Assembly: GCA_964591245.1 (NCBI GenBank) | Contig: CAZPZZ010000114.1 | Span: 1-13,288, forward strand | Length of the DNA stretch: 13,288 nucleotides | Source of the DNA: CAZPZZ01 sp964591245 | GTDB lineage: Bacteria; Acidobacteriota; Vicinamibacteria; Vicinamibacterales; UBA8438 | Reading direction: 5' to 3' | Shown here: positions 1-7,427 of the stretch, piece after piece | Layout: every line of letters starts with the position of its first letter | How positions within the stretch are numbered: the stretch's first letter is position 1 | Position numbers and translations under genes: made by a program | The notes under the pieces: model-generated | The model's database searches: none | Seen by the model: only the letters and a program-made list of their open reading frames with translations | Told to the model about the DNA's origin: nothing

Positions 1-222
1 CGCGATCTGGCGTCGACTCGTGAGCTCATCGTGCGGGAAAACCGCAAGTACGCCCGTCGACAACTTCTGTGGTTTCGACGGGAGCCACACGTGCACTGGT
101 TTGAGAGCGCGGGGGAGCGGTCGGAGACGGCGGTGGATGTGCAACGCTTGTGTGAGACCGCGATGGCTGGTGCGAACGGTGAGCCCTCTGGTGTGGGGCT
201 TTCTGGCTCCGGTGCGGAATGA
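1..222 (+). CDS. miaA: tRNA dimethylallyltransferase MiaA, C-terminal fragment
   Basis: This is the last 73 codons of a gene that begins left of the window; the frame is open from base 1 and stops with TGA at 220-222. MiaA transfers a dimethylallyl group to N6 of A37 in tRNAs that read codons starting with U. The fragment contains the family's C-terminal signature: T6-R7, then a basic stretch Y17-A-R-R-Q-L-L-W24-F-R-R, then H32-W33-F34. It resembles the E. coli end with its ATRQLAKRQITWLR segment. The nucleotide-binding and isoprenoid-binding parts are outside the window. The last roughly 39 residues after W33 are rich in Gly, Ser and Glu, as expected for the variable tail of this family. Identification rests on this short motif alone, but it is distinctive. 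Confidence 0.85.
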   Translation, partial: RDLASTRELIVRENRKYARRQLLWFRREPHVHWFESAGERSETAVDVQRLCETAMAGANGEPSGVGLSGSGAE

Positions 223-488
223 GGGAATGGGTGACCGGTGAGTGAGAGGGCCTGATTGCCCTGGGAGATAGACAAAAAATGTCATTCTTGGACTGACGTC
301 ACCGGCAAAAAAAGTCACATTTCTTTGCGTTCGTAAAACCATTGAAATAAGATAAATATATGATTTATTAAGTATTTATTCTTTTTATGCGGTTTTTGCA
401 TTTTGTTTGCTTATTATCAATCCACGGACACGCCATGCAATGAGCTGGCAATTCATATCGCCGAGGATTCGGCCGGAGGAATCGGGAA
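223..488 (+). promoter_or_regulatory. AT-rich intergenic region upstream of the pilin gene
   Basis: These 266 bases between miaA and the prepilin carry no credible gene. From about 271 to 430 the sequence is strongly AT-rich, unlike the GC-rich genes on both sides. A weak hairpin follows miaA (AGGGC 247-251 with GCCCT 258-262) but has no T-run. Further in are an imperfect direct repeat (273-290 and 306-327), an 8-bp palindrome TGACGTCA at 294-301, and three GTCA elements at 281, 298 and 314. The best sigma-70-like match is TTGAAA at 342-347 with TATTAA at 366-371 (18-base spacer). A second possible -10, TATTAT at 412-417, has no matching -35. I read the region as the promoter and operator area of the pilin gene. 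That is inference from composition and position. Confidence 0.5.
342..371 (+). promoter_or_regulatory. Possible sigma-70 promoter for the pilin gene
   Basis: TTGAAA at 342-347 matches the -35 consensus at five of six bases. TATTAA at 366-371, 18 bases further on, matches the -10 consensus at four of six. It lies in the most AT-rich part of the gap, about 120 bases before the pilin start. In such AT-rich DNA chance matches are common, so confidence is low. I also looked for a sigma-54 GG-N10-GC element, typical of many pilA promoters, and found none. Confidence 0.3.
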
Positions 489-1019
489 ATGCAACGCAAG
501 GACAACAAAGGTTTCACTTTGATCGAACTCCTGATCGTGGTCGCGATCATTGGAATCATCGCGGCGATTGCCGTACCGGGGTTGTTACGAGCCAGAATGT
601 CGGGCAACGAAGCATCGGCTATCGGGTCGTTGCGGGCCATTAATTCGGCACAGTCGACCTATGCGGCGAGTTGTGGCAGCGGGTTTTACGCACCGACCCT
701 GGTCGTCCTGGGCACGGCCCCGACGGTGGGGGGAGGCGATGGGTTCATCGGTCCCGATCTGGGTTCCGCGGCGACGCCGACAAAGAGTAGCTACACGTTT
801 ACGATGACGGCTGGCGCGGCAGCGGCTGGTGCACCGGCAACGTGTAATGGGACGGCGGCCGGCGCGGCGCTCGAGACGTACTTTGTGGCAGGGGCGCCCA
901 CGCAGGGGGGCGGAGTGCGCTTTTTTGGGACCAATCAGGGGGGGACCATCTACCAATCGACGGCTGATGTTGCGGTGACGCAGAACGGCCAACCGGCCGG
1001 AGCCGATCCAATACAGTAG
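489..1019 (+). CDS. Type IV prepilin / type II secretion pseudopilin-like protein
   Basis: A 176-residue prepilin-like protein. The first eight residues (MQRKDNKG) form a short charged leader ending in the Gly that prepilin peptidase PilD cleaves after. The mature protein starts with Phe9 (normally N-methylated), with Thr10, Leu11, Ile12 and the conserved Glu13 (+5 of the mature chain). A hydrophobic helix follows to about residue 32 and would anchor the subunit in the inner membrane before assembly. After the helix comes the NEASAIGSLRAINSAQ segment seen in many GspG/PilA-like proteins of deep-branching phyla. The rest is a Gly/Ala/Thr-rich globular part with only two cysteines, Cys62 and Cys119, which could form a disulfide. 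GGAGGA at 475-480, eight bases before ATG 489, supports this start. No pilus assembly genes are nearby and a stem-loop follows, so it is probably expressed alone. Whether it is a major pilin, a minor pilin or a secretion pseudopilin cannot be told from the sequence. Confidence 0.88.
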   Translation: MQRKDNKGFTLIELLIVVAIIGIIAAIAVPGLLRARMSGNEASAIGSLRAINSAQSTYAASCGSGFYAPTLVVLGTAPTVGGGDGFIGPDLGSAATPTKSSYTFTMTAGAAAAGAPATCNGTAAGAALETYFVAGAPTQGGGVRFFGTNQGGTIYQSTADVAVTQNGQPAGADPIQ

Positions 1020-1061
1020 GCCGTGGGTTGGCGGTTCTTGAAGCCGTTTGAGGGTGACTGG

Positions 1062-1098
1062 AGGACGGAATACTCGCCTTGCGTGGGTATTCCGTCTT
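1062..1098 (+). terminator. Stem-loop terminator after the pilin gene
   Basis: GACGGAATAC at 1064-1073 pairs perfectly with GTATTCCGTC at 1087-1096. The stem continues inwards with TCGC (1074-1077) against GTGG (1083-1086), including two G-T pairs, leaving a 5-base loop. It extends outwards by A1062-T1098 and a G-T pair. The stem is about 16 bp. It begins some 40 bases after the pilin stop and is followed by TTGTGTTG, which is only partly T-rich. It is likely an intrinsic terminator or an mRNA 3'-end stabiliser separating the pilin from the yceD operon. Confidence 0.65.
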
Positions 1099-1142
1099 GT
1101 GTTGTACGGCGCAGAAGAATCTGTTTTAAGAGCCAGGTGGGT

Positions 1143-1170
1143 TTGGTGGGAGTGCTGCGTAAGTTATAAT
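1143..1170 (+). promoter_or_regulatory. Probable promoter of the yceD-rpmF-fab cluster
   Basis: TATAAT at 1165-1170 is a perfect -10 hexamer in an otherwise GC-rich gap. The only -35 candidate is TTGGTG at 1143-1148 (16-base spacer), which keeps the TTG but not the ACA. Transcription would start near 1177 and give a leader of about 160 bases before yceD. The position, just after the pilin terminator and before six co-directional genes, supports the call. The poor -35 limits confidence. Confidence 0.5.
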
Positions 1171-1334
1171 CCTTGATTGATTTACTTGGTGCTAGCGTGG
1201 CTTCGTTTGTTGGGCTCCTGTTCCGAGGAGGGGCGGGCTGAGTCACGTTGTGTGGTGCGGATGAGCTATACGGTGCAGTTGGCAGGACTGTAGCGAATGC
1301 GGTGGTGTCGGTGCACTCGATGGTCGGAGTAGTA

Positions 1335-1850
1335 ATGAATCTCGACCTCCGGGAGATCCAGGAGGCCAAGTCTCGAGTACGCCGAATTCTGCCTCAAGAG
1401 GCCCTGAGTCAGACTGGGGGGCAGTACTGCGTGGCGAAGCCCGTAGGGGTTGATCTCCTGGTTCACAAGGATGGCGCAAAATTCCGGGTCGTAGGACGCG
1501 TCGACACGGCGCTAGACCTCACCTGTAGCCGCTGCCTTGAGGCGTTCCCTGTACCGGTTGGCGTGGACGTGGATTTGTTGTATCTCCCGTTTTCGCAGAA
1601 TGTCGGCGATGGCGAATTTCGTGTGGAGGAGTCCGATCTGAATGCGTCCTATTATCGGGATGATCAGATCGACTTGGGCCAGCTCGTATTGGAGCAGTTT
1701 CAACTGATGCTTCCGATGAAGCCCTTGTGTCGTGACGCTTGTCGCGGACTCTGTGCGGTGTGTGGTGGGAACCGTAATATTGAACTGTGTGACTGCGTGG
1801 AAACTTGGGAGGATCCGAGGCTCGCGGTGCTGAAAAAGCTACAGCATTAG
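1335..1850 (+). CDS. yceD: DUF177 / YceD family protein
   Basis: A 171-residue protein of the DUF177 (YceD) family. These proteins are typically encoded just before rpmF; in plants and E. coli they are linked to 23S rRNA accumulation. The sequence shows the family features: LTCSRCLEAF with Cys64 and Cys67 in the middle, then a cysteine-rich C-terminal motif with Cys132, Cys136, Cys140, Cys143, Cys152 and Cys154 (CRGLCAVCGGNRN is typical). The paired cysteines suggest metal binding, which is inference. ATG 1335 is chosen because GGAG at 1326-1329 lies five bases upstream and the protein then starts MNLDLREI, like its relatives. An ATG at 1320 and a TTG at 1248 are in frame but less well supported. 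It is the first gene of the fab cluster, 85 bases before rpmF. Confidence 0.85.
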   Translation: MNLDLREIQEAKSRVRRILPQEALSQTGGQYCVAKPVGVDLLVHKDGAKFRVVGRVDTALDLTCSRCLEAFPVPVGVDVDLLYLPFSQNVGDGEFRVEESDLNASYYRDDQIDLGQLVLEQFQLMLPMKPLCRDACRGLCAVCGGNRNIELCDCVETWEDPRLAVLKKLQH

Positions 1851-1935
1851 TTCACGGGAAGTTGGTGAGGCCGTGGCGGTGATTACCGTCGAGAGCGACT
1901 TGGCCCTGACAGCGTAGAGAAGTAAGAGGATTGAA

Positions 1936-2118
1936 ATGGCAAACCCGAAACGGCGGCATTCCAAGTCGCGTACGGCGAAACGGCGAACGCATCAGAACCT
2001 AGAGCCCGTGATACTAGGGGAATGCCCACAGTGTCACGAGAGGAAACCCTCGCATCAGGTCTGCAGTCATTGCGGGTACTACCGGGGGCGGCAAGTACGC
2101 GCAGTGAAAGAGGCGTAA
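1936..2118 (+). CDS. rpmF: 50S ribosomal protein L32
   Basis: A 60-residue basic protein, the usual length for bL32 of the large ribosomal subunit. It starts MANPKRRHSKSRTAKRR, the near-invariant L32 N-terminus that threads into rRNA. It has the four-cysteine form of the zinc ribbon: Cys30-x2-Cys33 and Cys43-x2-Cys46. AGAGGA at 1925-1930 is five bases before ATG 1936. It follows yceD and precedes fabD by six bases. The TAA stop lies within the TAAGG that serves as the likely ribosome-binding site of fabD, which suggests translational coupling. The yceD-rpmF-fab order is widespread in bacteria and links ribosome production with membrane lipid synthesis. Confidence 0.97.
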   Translation: MANPKRRHSKSRTAKRRTHQNLEPVILGECPQCHERKPSHQVCSHCGYYRGRQVRAVKEA

Positions 2119-2124
2119 GGCGTA

Positions 2125-3051
2125 ATGATAGCTTTCGTGTTTCCAGGTCAGGGGTCGCAGCAAGTCGGCATGGGGCAGGCGCTCGCCGAGCGCTTTCCCG
2201 AGTGTCGTGAGACTTTCGACCAGGCGGATGCGGCTCTGGATGCTCCAATCAGCCCGACATGTTTTGAAGGGCCGGAGGAGCGGCTCATGCTGACAGAGAA
2301 TACTCAGCCGGCCATGGTGGCAGTGTCGACCGCAGTGGCGCGGGCGTTACTGGCGCGGGGAGTCAAGGCCGCGTGGATGGCTGGCCATAGCCTGGGAGAG
2401 TATTCTGCGCATGTCGCGGCTGGAACGCTCTCGTTTGCCGACGCACTTCGTACGGTCAGCAAGCGCGGACGGTATATGCAGGAGGCTGTGCCCGTCGGTG
2501 ACGGCGCGATGGCGGCGGTACTCGGTCTGAGTGAAGATCAGGTCGCCAGCGTGTGTGAGGACGTGGCATGCGGGGAAGTCGTGAGCCCTGCGAACTTGAA
2601 TGCCCCTGGGCAGATTGTTATTGCGGGGGCTGTAGCGGCAGTGAAGCGTGCGGGTGATCGTGCGAAGGAGCTTGGCGCACGTCGCGTGTTGGCCCTTCCG
2701 GTGAGTGCTCCGTTCCACTGCGCCTTGATGAAGTCGGCTCAGGAGCGGCTTGCTCCGGATCTACAGTCTCTGGTCGTATCAGATCCATCAGTGCCGGTCG
2801 TGGCGAATGTCGACGCTGAGCCGAAACGAGATGCTCGACAGGCGATCGGAGCGTTGATTGAGCAGGTCACCGCTCCCGTCCGCTGGGAGCAGGTTGTGAG
2901 GCGCTTGTCGCTTGAAGGTGTGGATACGTACGTCGAGGTGGGGGTCGGCACCGTGTTGAAGGGCCTCATTAAGAAGACCATTCGTGGCGCCCGCGTGTTC
3001 TCTGTTGCGGATCCTGACGGGGTGGATCAGGTGGTGGCCGCCTTGGCATAG
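2125..3051 (+). CDS. fabD: Malonyl-CoA:ACP transacylase FabD
   Basis: A 308-residue cytosolic enzyme, the normal length for FabD, which moves malonyl groups from CoA to acyl carrier protein. Visible motifs are the N-terminal GQGSQ at residues 8-12 (oxyanion hole), the nucleophile elbow GHSLGE at 87-92 with catalytic Ser89, Arg114 in SKRGRYMQ (binds the malonyl carboxylate), and catalytic His198 in SAPFHCALM. These match E. coli Ser92, Arg117 and His201 at nearly the same spacing. ATG 2125 has TAAGG (2116-2120) just upstream, overlapping the rpmF stop. In most bacteria plsX and fabH lie between rpmF and fabD; here the two genes are only six bases apart. The gap to fabG is 88 bases, with no clear gene in it. 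Confidence 0.97.
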   Translation: MIAFVFPGQGSQQVGMGQALAERFPECRETFDQADAALDAPISPTCFEGPEERLMLTENTQPAMVAVSTAVARALLARGVKAAWMAGHSLGEYSAHVAAGTLSFADALRTVSKRGRYMQEAVPVGDGAMAAVLGLSEDQVASVCEDVACGEVVSPANLNAPGQIVIAGAVAAVKRAGDRAKELGARRVLALPVSAPFHCALMKSAQERLAPDLQSLVVSDPSVPVVANVDAEPKRDARQAIGALIEQVTAPVRWEQVVRRLSLEGVDTYVEVGVGTVLKGLIKKTIRGARVFSVADPDGVDQVVAALA

Positions 3052-3139
3052 GTGCAGCGATGAATTTGATGCCGAGACGGTGTGTCGTGAGTTCATTTGC
3101 CTGATGGTGCTATGGGCGGGTTCGGCCTTCGGCGGTTAG

Positions 3140-3904
3140 ATGGGGATGATGGGCGGCGCAGTAGGATCTAGTTTGCAAGACCGTGTCGTAATCGTTACTG
3201 GTGCGTCGCGCGGGATCGGTCGTGGTATCGCGGTGCGATTTGGAGCGGCCGGTGCGCCGGTTGTTGCGGTGGCTCGTGGAGACCACGCGGACGCGGTAGT
3301 CGATGAAATTCGTGCTGGAGGCGGACGAGCCGTATCCGTCGAGGCCGATATTACGGATGTCGCCCAAATCGATGCGGTGATCAAACGGACACGCGACGAG
3401 TTTGGACGCATAGACGTTCTGGTGAACAACGCTGGCATCGTTCGGGATCAACTGGCGTTGCGGATGAGTTCGTCTGACTGGGAGGATGTCGTAGCCACGA
3501 ATTTGACCGCCGCGTTCAATTGCGCAAGAGCGGTCTTACGGCCCATGCTCAAGCAACGGAGTGGTCGCATCATCAATGTGGGGTCGGTCGTTGGCCAGAT
3601 GGGCAACGCAGGGCAGGTGAACTACGCAGCGTCTAAAGCTGGCTTGGAGGGGTTCTCGCGAGCGTTGGCGAGAGAGGTCGCCTCACGGGGCGTTACCGTC
3701 AATGTTGTGGCGCCCGGGTTGATCGAGACCGATATGACCACTCATCTCGAAGAGTCGGCTCGCGAGGCGATGTTCTCTCAGATACCATTGCGGCGTTTGG
3801 GAACAGCTGAGGATGTTGCAAGTGCCGTATGCTTTCTCGCTTCCGATGAGGCGGCGTATATAACTGGGCACGTTCTTGCGGTGAATGGTGGAATGTACAT
3901 GTAG
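3140..3904 (+). CDS. fabG: 3-oxoacyl-ACP reductase FabG
   Basis: A 254-residue short-chain dehydrogenase/reductase that reduces 3-oxoacyl-ACP with NADPH in each elongation round. Visible features are the cofactor motif TGASRGIG at residues 20-27, NNAG at 96-99, and the catalytic tetrad Asn121, Ser149, Tyr162 and Lys166 (YAASK). The C-terminus ends GHVLAVNGGMYM, close to the usual FabG ending. The start is uncertain. ATG codons at 3140, 3146 and 3149 add a Gly-rich head without a good ribosome-binding site. TTG at 3173 has AGGA at 3163-3166, six bases upstream, and would give MQDRVVIVTGAS, which fits the family better (243 residues). The longest form is given here. The context between fabD and acpP makes the fatty-acid role nearly certain over other SDR functions. 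Confidence 0.95.
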   Translation: MGMMGGAVGSSLQDRVVIVTGASRGIGRGIAVRFGAAGAPVVAVARGDHADAVVDEIRAGGGRAVSVEADITDVAQIDAVIKRTRDEFGRIDVLVNNAGIVRDQLALRMSSSDWEDVVATNLTAAFNCARAVLRPMLKQRSGRIINVGSVVGQMGNAGQVNYAASKAGLEGFSRALAREVASRGVTVNVVAPGLIETDMTTHLEESAREAMFSQIPLRRLGTAEDVASAVCFLASDEAAYITGHVLAVNGGMYM

Positions 3905-3915
3905 GAGGCAGGTGA

Positions 3916-4155
3916 ATGGCGGTTGCTGAGAAGGTGAAGGACATCATTGTGGAGCAGCTTGGGGTTGATGAGGAAGAGGTGACCTCGGATGCATCCTTTG
4001 TCGATGATCTTGGGGCGGATTCCCTCGATACCGTAGAACTCGTGATGGCGTTCGAGGAGGAATTCGGGCTCGAAATACCGGATGAGGATGCTGAAAAGAT
4101 TACCCGCGTAAAAGAGGCGGTTGAATATATCGAATCGCACTCCAAGAAGTCGTAG
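3916..4155 (+). CDS. acpP: Acyl carrier protein
   Basis: A 79-residue, very acidic protein, typical of AcpP, which carries growing acyl chains on a 4'-phosphopantetheine arm. The attachment site is Ser36 in the GADSLDTVEL motif (residues 33-42), and the following helix II residues (VMAFEEEFG) are as in E. coli. AGGAGG at 3903-3908 overlaps the fabG stop and lies seven bases before ATG 3916, the best ribosome-binding site in the window. This suits the high ACP levels cells need. It sits between fabG and fabF as in the classical cluster. Confidence 0.98.
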   Translation: MAVAEKVKDIIVEQLGVDEEEVTSDASFVDDLGADSLDTVELVMAFEEEFGLEIPDEDAEKITRVKEAVEYIESHSKKS

Positions 4156-4178
4156 GCGGTTCTTAGTCAGGAGTGATT

Positions 4179-5420
4179 GTGAGCAGGCGCGTCGTTGTGA
4201 CGGGAGTTGGGCTTGTGTCGTCGCTGGGGATTGGGACGGCGGCAACGTGGGACGCGCTGTGCGCGGGGAAAAGCGGAATAGGGCCGATCACACGGTTCGA
4301 TGCATCCGCCTTCGCGTCAAGAATTGCGGGGGAGGTTAAGGGCTTCGACCCGCTGCAGTTCGTTGCCAAGAAAGACGTCAAGAAGATGGACGTCTTCATC
4401 CAGTATGCGATCGCGGCTGCGGAGTTTGCTAGCACTGACGCTGCCTTGGTTGTGACTCCGGAGACTGCATCCCGGGTGGGTGTCATCATTGCGTCTGGTA
4501 TCGGAGGGTTCAGCACGATCGAACGCGAGCATCGGGCGTTGCTTGAGGGTGGCCCCAGGAAGATTTCCCCGTTTTTTATACCCGCCGCCATTATCAACCT
4601 CGCAGCAGGACAGGTCTCGATCCGTCTGGGTGCAAAGGGACCAAACTCGGCGACATGTACCGCTTGCTCTGCCTCCGCTCACGCGGTGGGGGATGCGTTT
4701 GAGGTTATTCGTCAAGGGCGTGCCGACGTGATGGTGACCGGAGGATCGGAGGCGGCGATTACGCCGATGGGAGTGGGGGGCTTTGCGGCGATGCGTGCGC
4801 TTTCCACTCGAAATGACGACCCCACTCGAGCTTGCCGGCCATTTGATCGTGATCGAGACGGATTTATTATCGGTGAAGGGGCTGGCGTCCTGATTCTCGA
4901 GGAGCACGAGTACGCTGTAAACCGCGGGGCCAATATTTACGCCGAGCTGGTAGGTTATGGGATGTCAGGCGATGCGTATCATGTGACCGCTCCGGCGGAG
5001 AATGGTGATGGCGCACAGCGGGTGATGCGTGCTGCGCTCGAGCAGGCCGGTGTTGCCCCTGAGCAGGTGGACTATGTAAATGCGCATGGGACCTCCACCC
5101 CGTTCAACGATCGGATCGAGACATTCGCGATCAAGGAGTGCTTTGGCTCCCATGCGAAACGCTTAGCGGTATCGTCGACGAAATCAATGACGGGGCATCT
5201 GCTCGGTGCTGCTGGTGGCCTCGAGGCTGGCGTCGCAGCCCTGGCGGTTAGGGACCAGGTGATCCCACCGACAGTTAACCAGGAACATCCCGATCCAGAC
5301 TGTGATCTTGATTACGTGCCAAACGTGAAGCGATCGGCCACGGTTGATTTCGCGTTGTCCAACTCCTTCGGGTTCGGAGGCACGAATGCCTCTCTGCTGT
5401 TCAAGCGTTACAGTGCATGA
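4179..5420 (+). CDS. fabF: 3-oxoacyl-ACP synthase II FabF
   Basis: A 413-residue condensing enzyme that elongates acyl-ACP with malonyl-ACP. GTG 4179 is chosen because AGGAG at 4169-4173 lies five bases before it and the protein then begins MSRRVVVTGVG. With this start the catalytic residues are Cys163 (TACSASAH), His303 (NAHGTSTP) and His340 (SMTGHLLGAAGG), with Lys335. These numbers are identical to those of E. coli FabF. The C-terminal glycine-rich SNSFGFGGTNASLLF is also present. An upstream in-frame GTG at 4173 overlaps the ribosome-binding site and is unlikely. It is the last gene of the fab cluster. The Cys-His-His triad identifies a KAS I/II enzyme; the Cys-His-Asn triad of FabH is absent, so it is not the missing initiating synthase. 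Confidence 0.97.
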   Translation: MSRRVVVTGVGLVSSLGIGTAATWDALCAGKSGIGPITRFDASAFASRIAGEVKGFDPLQFVAKKDVKKMDVFIQYAIAAAEFASTDAALVVTPETASRVGVIIASGIGGFSTIEREHRALLEGGPRKISPFFIPAAIINLAAGQVSIRLGAKGPNSATCTACSASAHAVGDAFEVIRQGRADVMVTGGSEAAITPMGVGGFAAMRALSTRNDDPTRACRPFDRDRDGFIIGEGAGVLILEEHEYAVNRGANIYAELVGYGMSGDAYHVTAPAENGDGAQRVMRAALEQAGVAPEQVDYVNAHGTSTPFNDRIETFAIKECFGSHAKRLAVSSTKSMTGHLLGAAGGLEAGVAALAVRDQVIPPTVNQEHPDPDCDLDYVPNVKRSATVDFALSNSFGFGGTNASLLFKRYSA

Positions 5421-5700
5421 CGCGTGTGCGTGAGCTCGCTTAGGTAGGGTGGGCTCCAATCTCTGGCTTGGTTATGGGCGTGCGCCTCTCTAGCCTGCTT
5501 GGTTTCTTGGTGGTTCCCCACGCGCGATGAACTGTTCACGGTCAGCCAGTATGGGTCAGGCCTTCAACAATCCCCTACGGACGATAGCTGGTGTTGGTGA
5601 ACGAGTTAACGAGATGCAGGCTCAGGAGAGCCTGGTGACTCGTGGACTGAAGTTGTAGAAAGACCTGCTCGAGGTGGGGCAATGAGGCCCGAGGTGAAGA
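5421..5700 (+). promoter_or_regulatory. Intergenic region upstream of the etf operon
   Basis: These 280 bases separate fabF from etfB. I see no good intrinsic terminator for the fab cluster; GGGCG-TG-CGCCT near 5476-5487 is too tight to be one. The clearest element is a perfect hairpin, CAGGCTC at 5617-5623 with GAGCCTG at 5628-5634 and an AGGA loop, about 67 bases before etfB and without a T-run. ACGAG occurs twice around TTA at 5601-5613. A 43-codon open frame (ATG 5527 to TAG 5658) lacks a ribosome-binding site and looks like chance. No convincing -35/-10 pair is visible. The etf promoter presumably lies here, given the gap size. Confidence 0.4.
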
Positions 5701-6461
<761 letters not shown>

Positions 6462-6462
<1 letters not shown>

Positions 6463-7421
6463 TGATTCTAGTCATTGCGGAGCAACGAGATGGCGTACTC
6501 AATCCGGCAAGCTGGGAAGCGATCGCGGTAGCTCAGGAAACGGCTTCATCGGTGCGCGTGGCGGTTGCGGGAGATAACCTTGCGTCCGTTGCTGAAGAGC
6601 TGGCGTCAGCCGACGTCGAGAACGTGATTTTGCTTGAACACCCTGCCCTGGCAACCTACACCGCAGATGGGTTCGTCACGGTCTTTGCCGATCTCATCCA
6701 GACCACTGCACCGGAACTGGTGTTTCTCGCTCACACCTACCAGACCCGCGAATTTGCTCCACGGATGGCGGCTCGCCTGGAGCGTCCCCTGATCACTGAC
6801 TGCGTGGCCGTCAAGCGGCGAGATGGTCGTCTGGCGTTCGTTCGGCCGATGTTCCAGGGGAAGTTCGTTGCGGACGTGGCGGCGATTGGGTCGGCTCCGC
6901 ACTTCGTAAGTTTCCAGATTGGTGCCTTTCGTGCGGACAGCGTGCGGAAGGGGGCGCAAGCGGCGCCGATTGAGACGTCTACGGTCAGCTTGGATCCCGC
7001 AGCGATTCGCCAATCGGTCGAACCACCGTTTCAGGAAGCGAAACAAGCCGTGGATTTGACCCAGGCAGAGCGGATTGTCTCCGTGGGCAGGGGGATCAAG
7101 GCCGAAGAGCACATTGCCCTGGTTCAGCAGTTAGCGTCCGCCCTGGGAGCGGAGGTGGCGGCGTCTCGTCCTATCTGTGATTCGGGTTGGCTGCCGATGG
7201 ATCGTCAAATCGGGAGTTCCGGGCAGACCGTAGCGCCTAAACTGTATTTGGCGCTGGGAATTTCCGGAGCGATCCAGCATCTGGTCGGGATGAAAGGTTC
7301 GCAGACGATCGTGGCCATCAACAAGGATGCTGACGCGCCTATTTTCGAGGTGGCTGACTTTGGGGTCGTGGGAGACCTTTTTGATGTGGTACCGGCAATT
7401 ATCGCGGCGCTTGAGGCCTGA
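6462..7421 (+). CDS. etfA: Electron transfer flavoprotein, alpha subunit
   Basis: A 319-residue ETF alpha subunit, the normal length. The N-terminal domain begins MILVIAEQRDG. The C-terminal FAD domain carries the family motifs: VGRGIK at residues 208-213, SRPICDSGW from 235, GQTVAPKLY at 254-262, GISGAIQH at 266-273 and NKDADAPIFE from 287. These hold the FAD that passes electrons from dehydrogenases to ETF-QO. ATG 6462 shares its A with the TGA of etfB; a GTG at 6459 is in frame but would only add one residue. The gene ends six bases before the ETF-QO start, making a tight three-gene operon. Confidence 0.96.
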
Positions 7422-7427
7422 TCGAGT

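Larger units (their letters stand above)
1020..1334 (+). other. Intergenic region between pilin gene and yceD
   Basis: These 315 bases have no credible gene. The reading frame of the next gene stays open upstream as far as a TTG at 1248, but the residues it would add are unlike the family and that TTG lacks a fitting ribosome-binding site. The stretch holds the terminator stem-loop at 1062-1098 and a promoter-like TATAAT at 1165-1170. The rest, including a purine-rich GAGGAGGGG near 1225, leads to no start codon at a useful distance, and I see nothing further in it. Confidence 0.6.

Noticed and set aside
380..420. Sigma-54 promoter for the pilin gene
   Set aside because: No GG-N10-GC pair is present: GG at 391-392 is followed by TT, not GC, at the required distance.
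585..992. Long open frames on the minus strand opposite the pilin and other genes
   Set aside because: They are shadows of GC-rich coding DNA: they lack ribosome-binding sites, have Arg/Pro/Ser-rich composition and show no family motifs, while the + strand frames carry clear motifs.
489..1019. The pilin as a Geobacter-like conductive e-pilin
   Set aside because: The mature protein is about 168 residues, and the N-terminal helix lacks the aromatic residues at positions near 24, 27 and 32 that mark short conductive pilins.
3052..3139. A small gene between fabD and fabG
   Set aside because: The only ATG frame (3060) ends after 14 codons and has no ribosome-binding site.
5527..5658. A 43-residue small protein between fabF and etfB
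   Set aside because: There is no ribosome-binding site before ATG 5527, no recognisable motif, and such open length is expected by chance in this composition.
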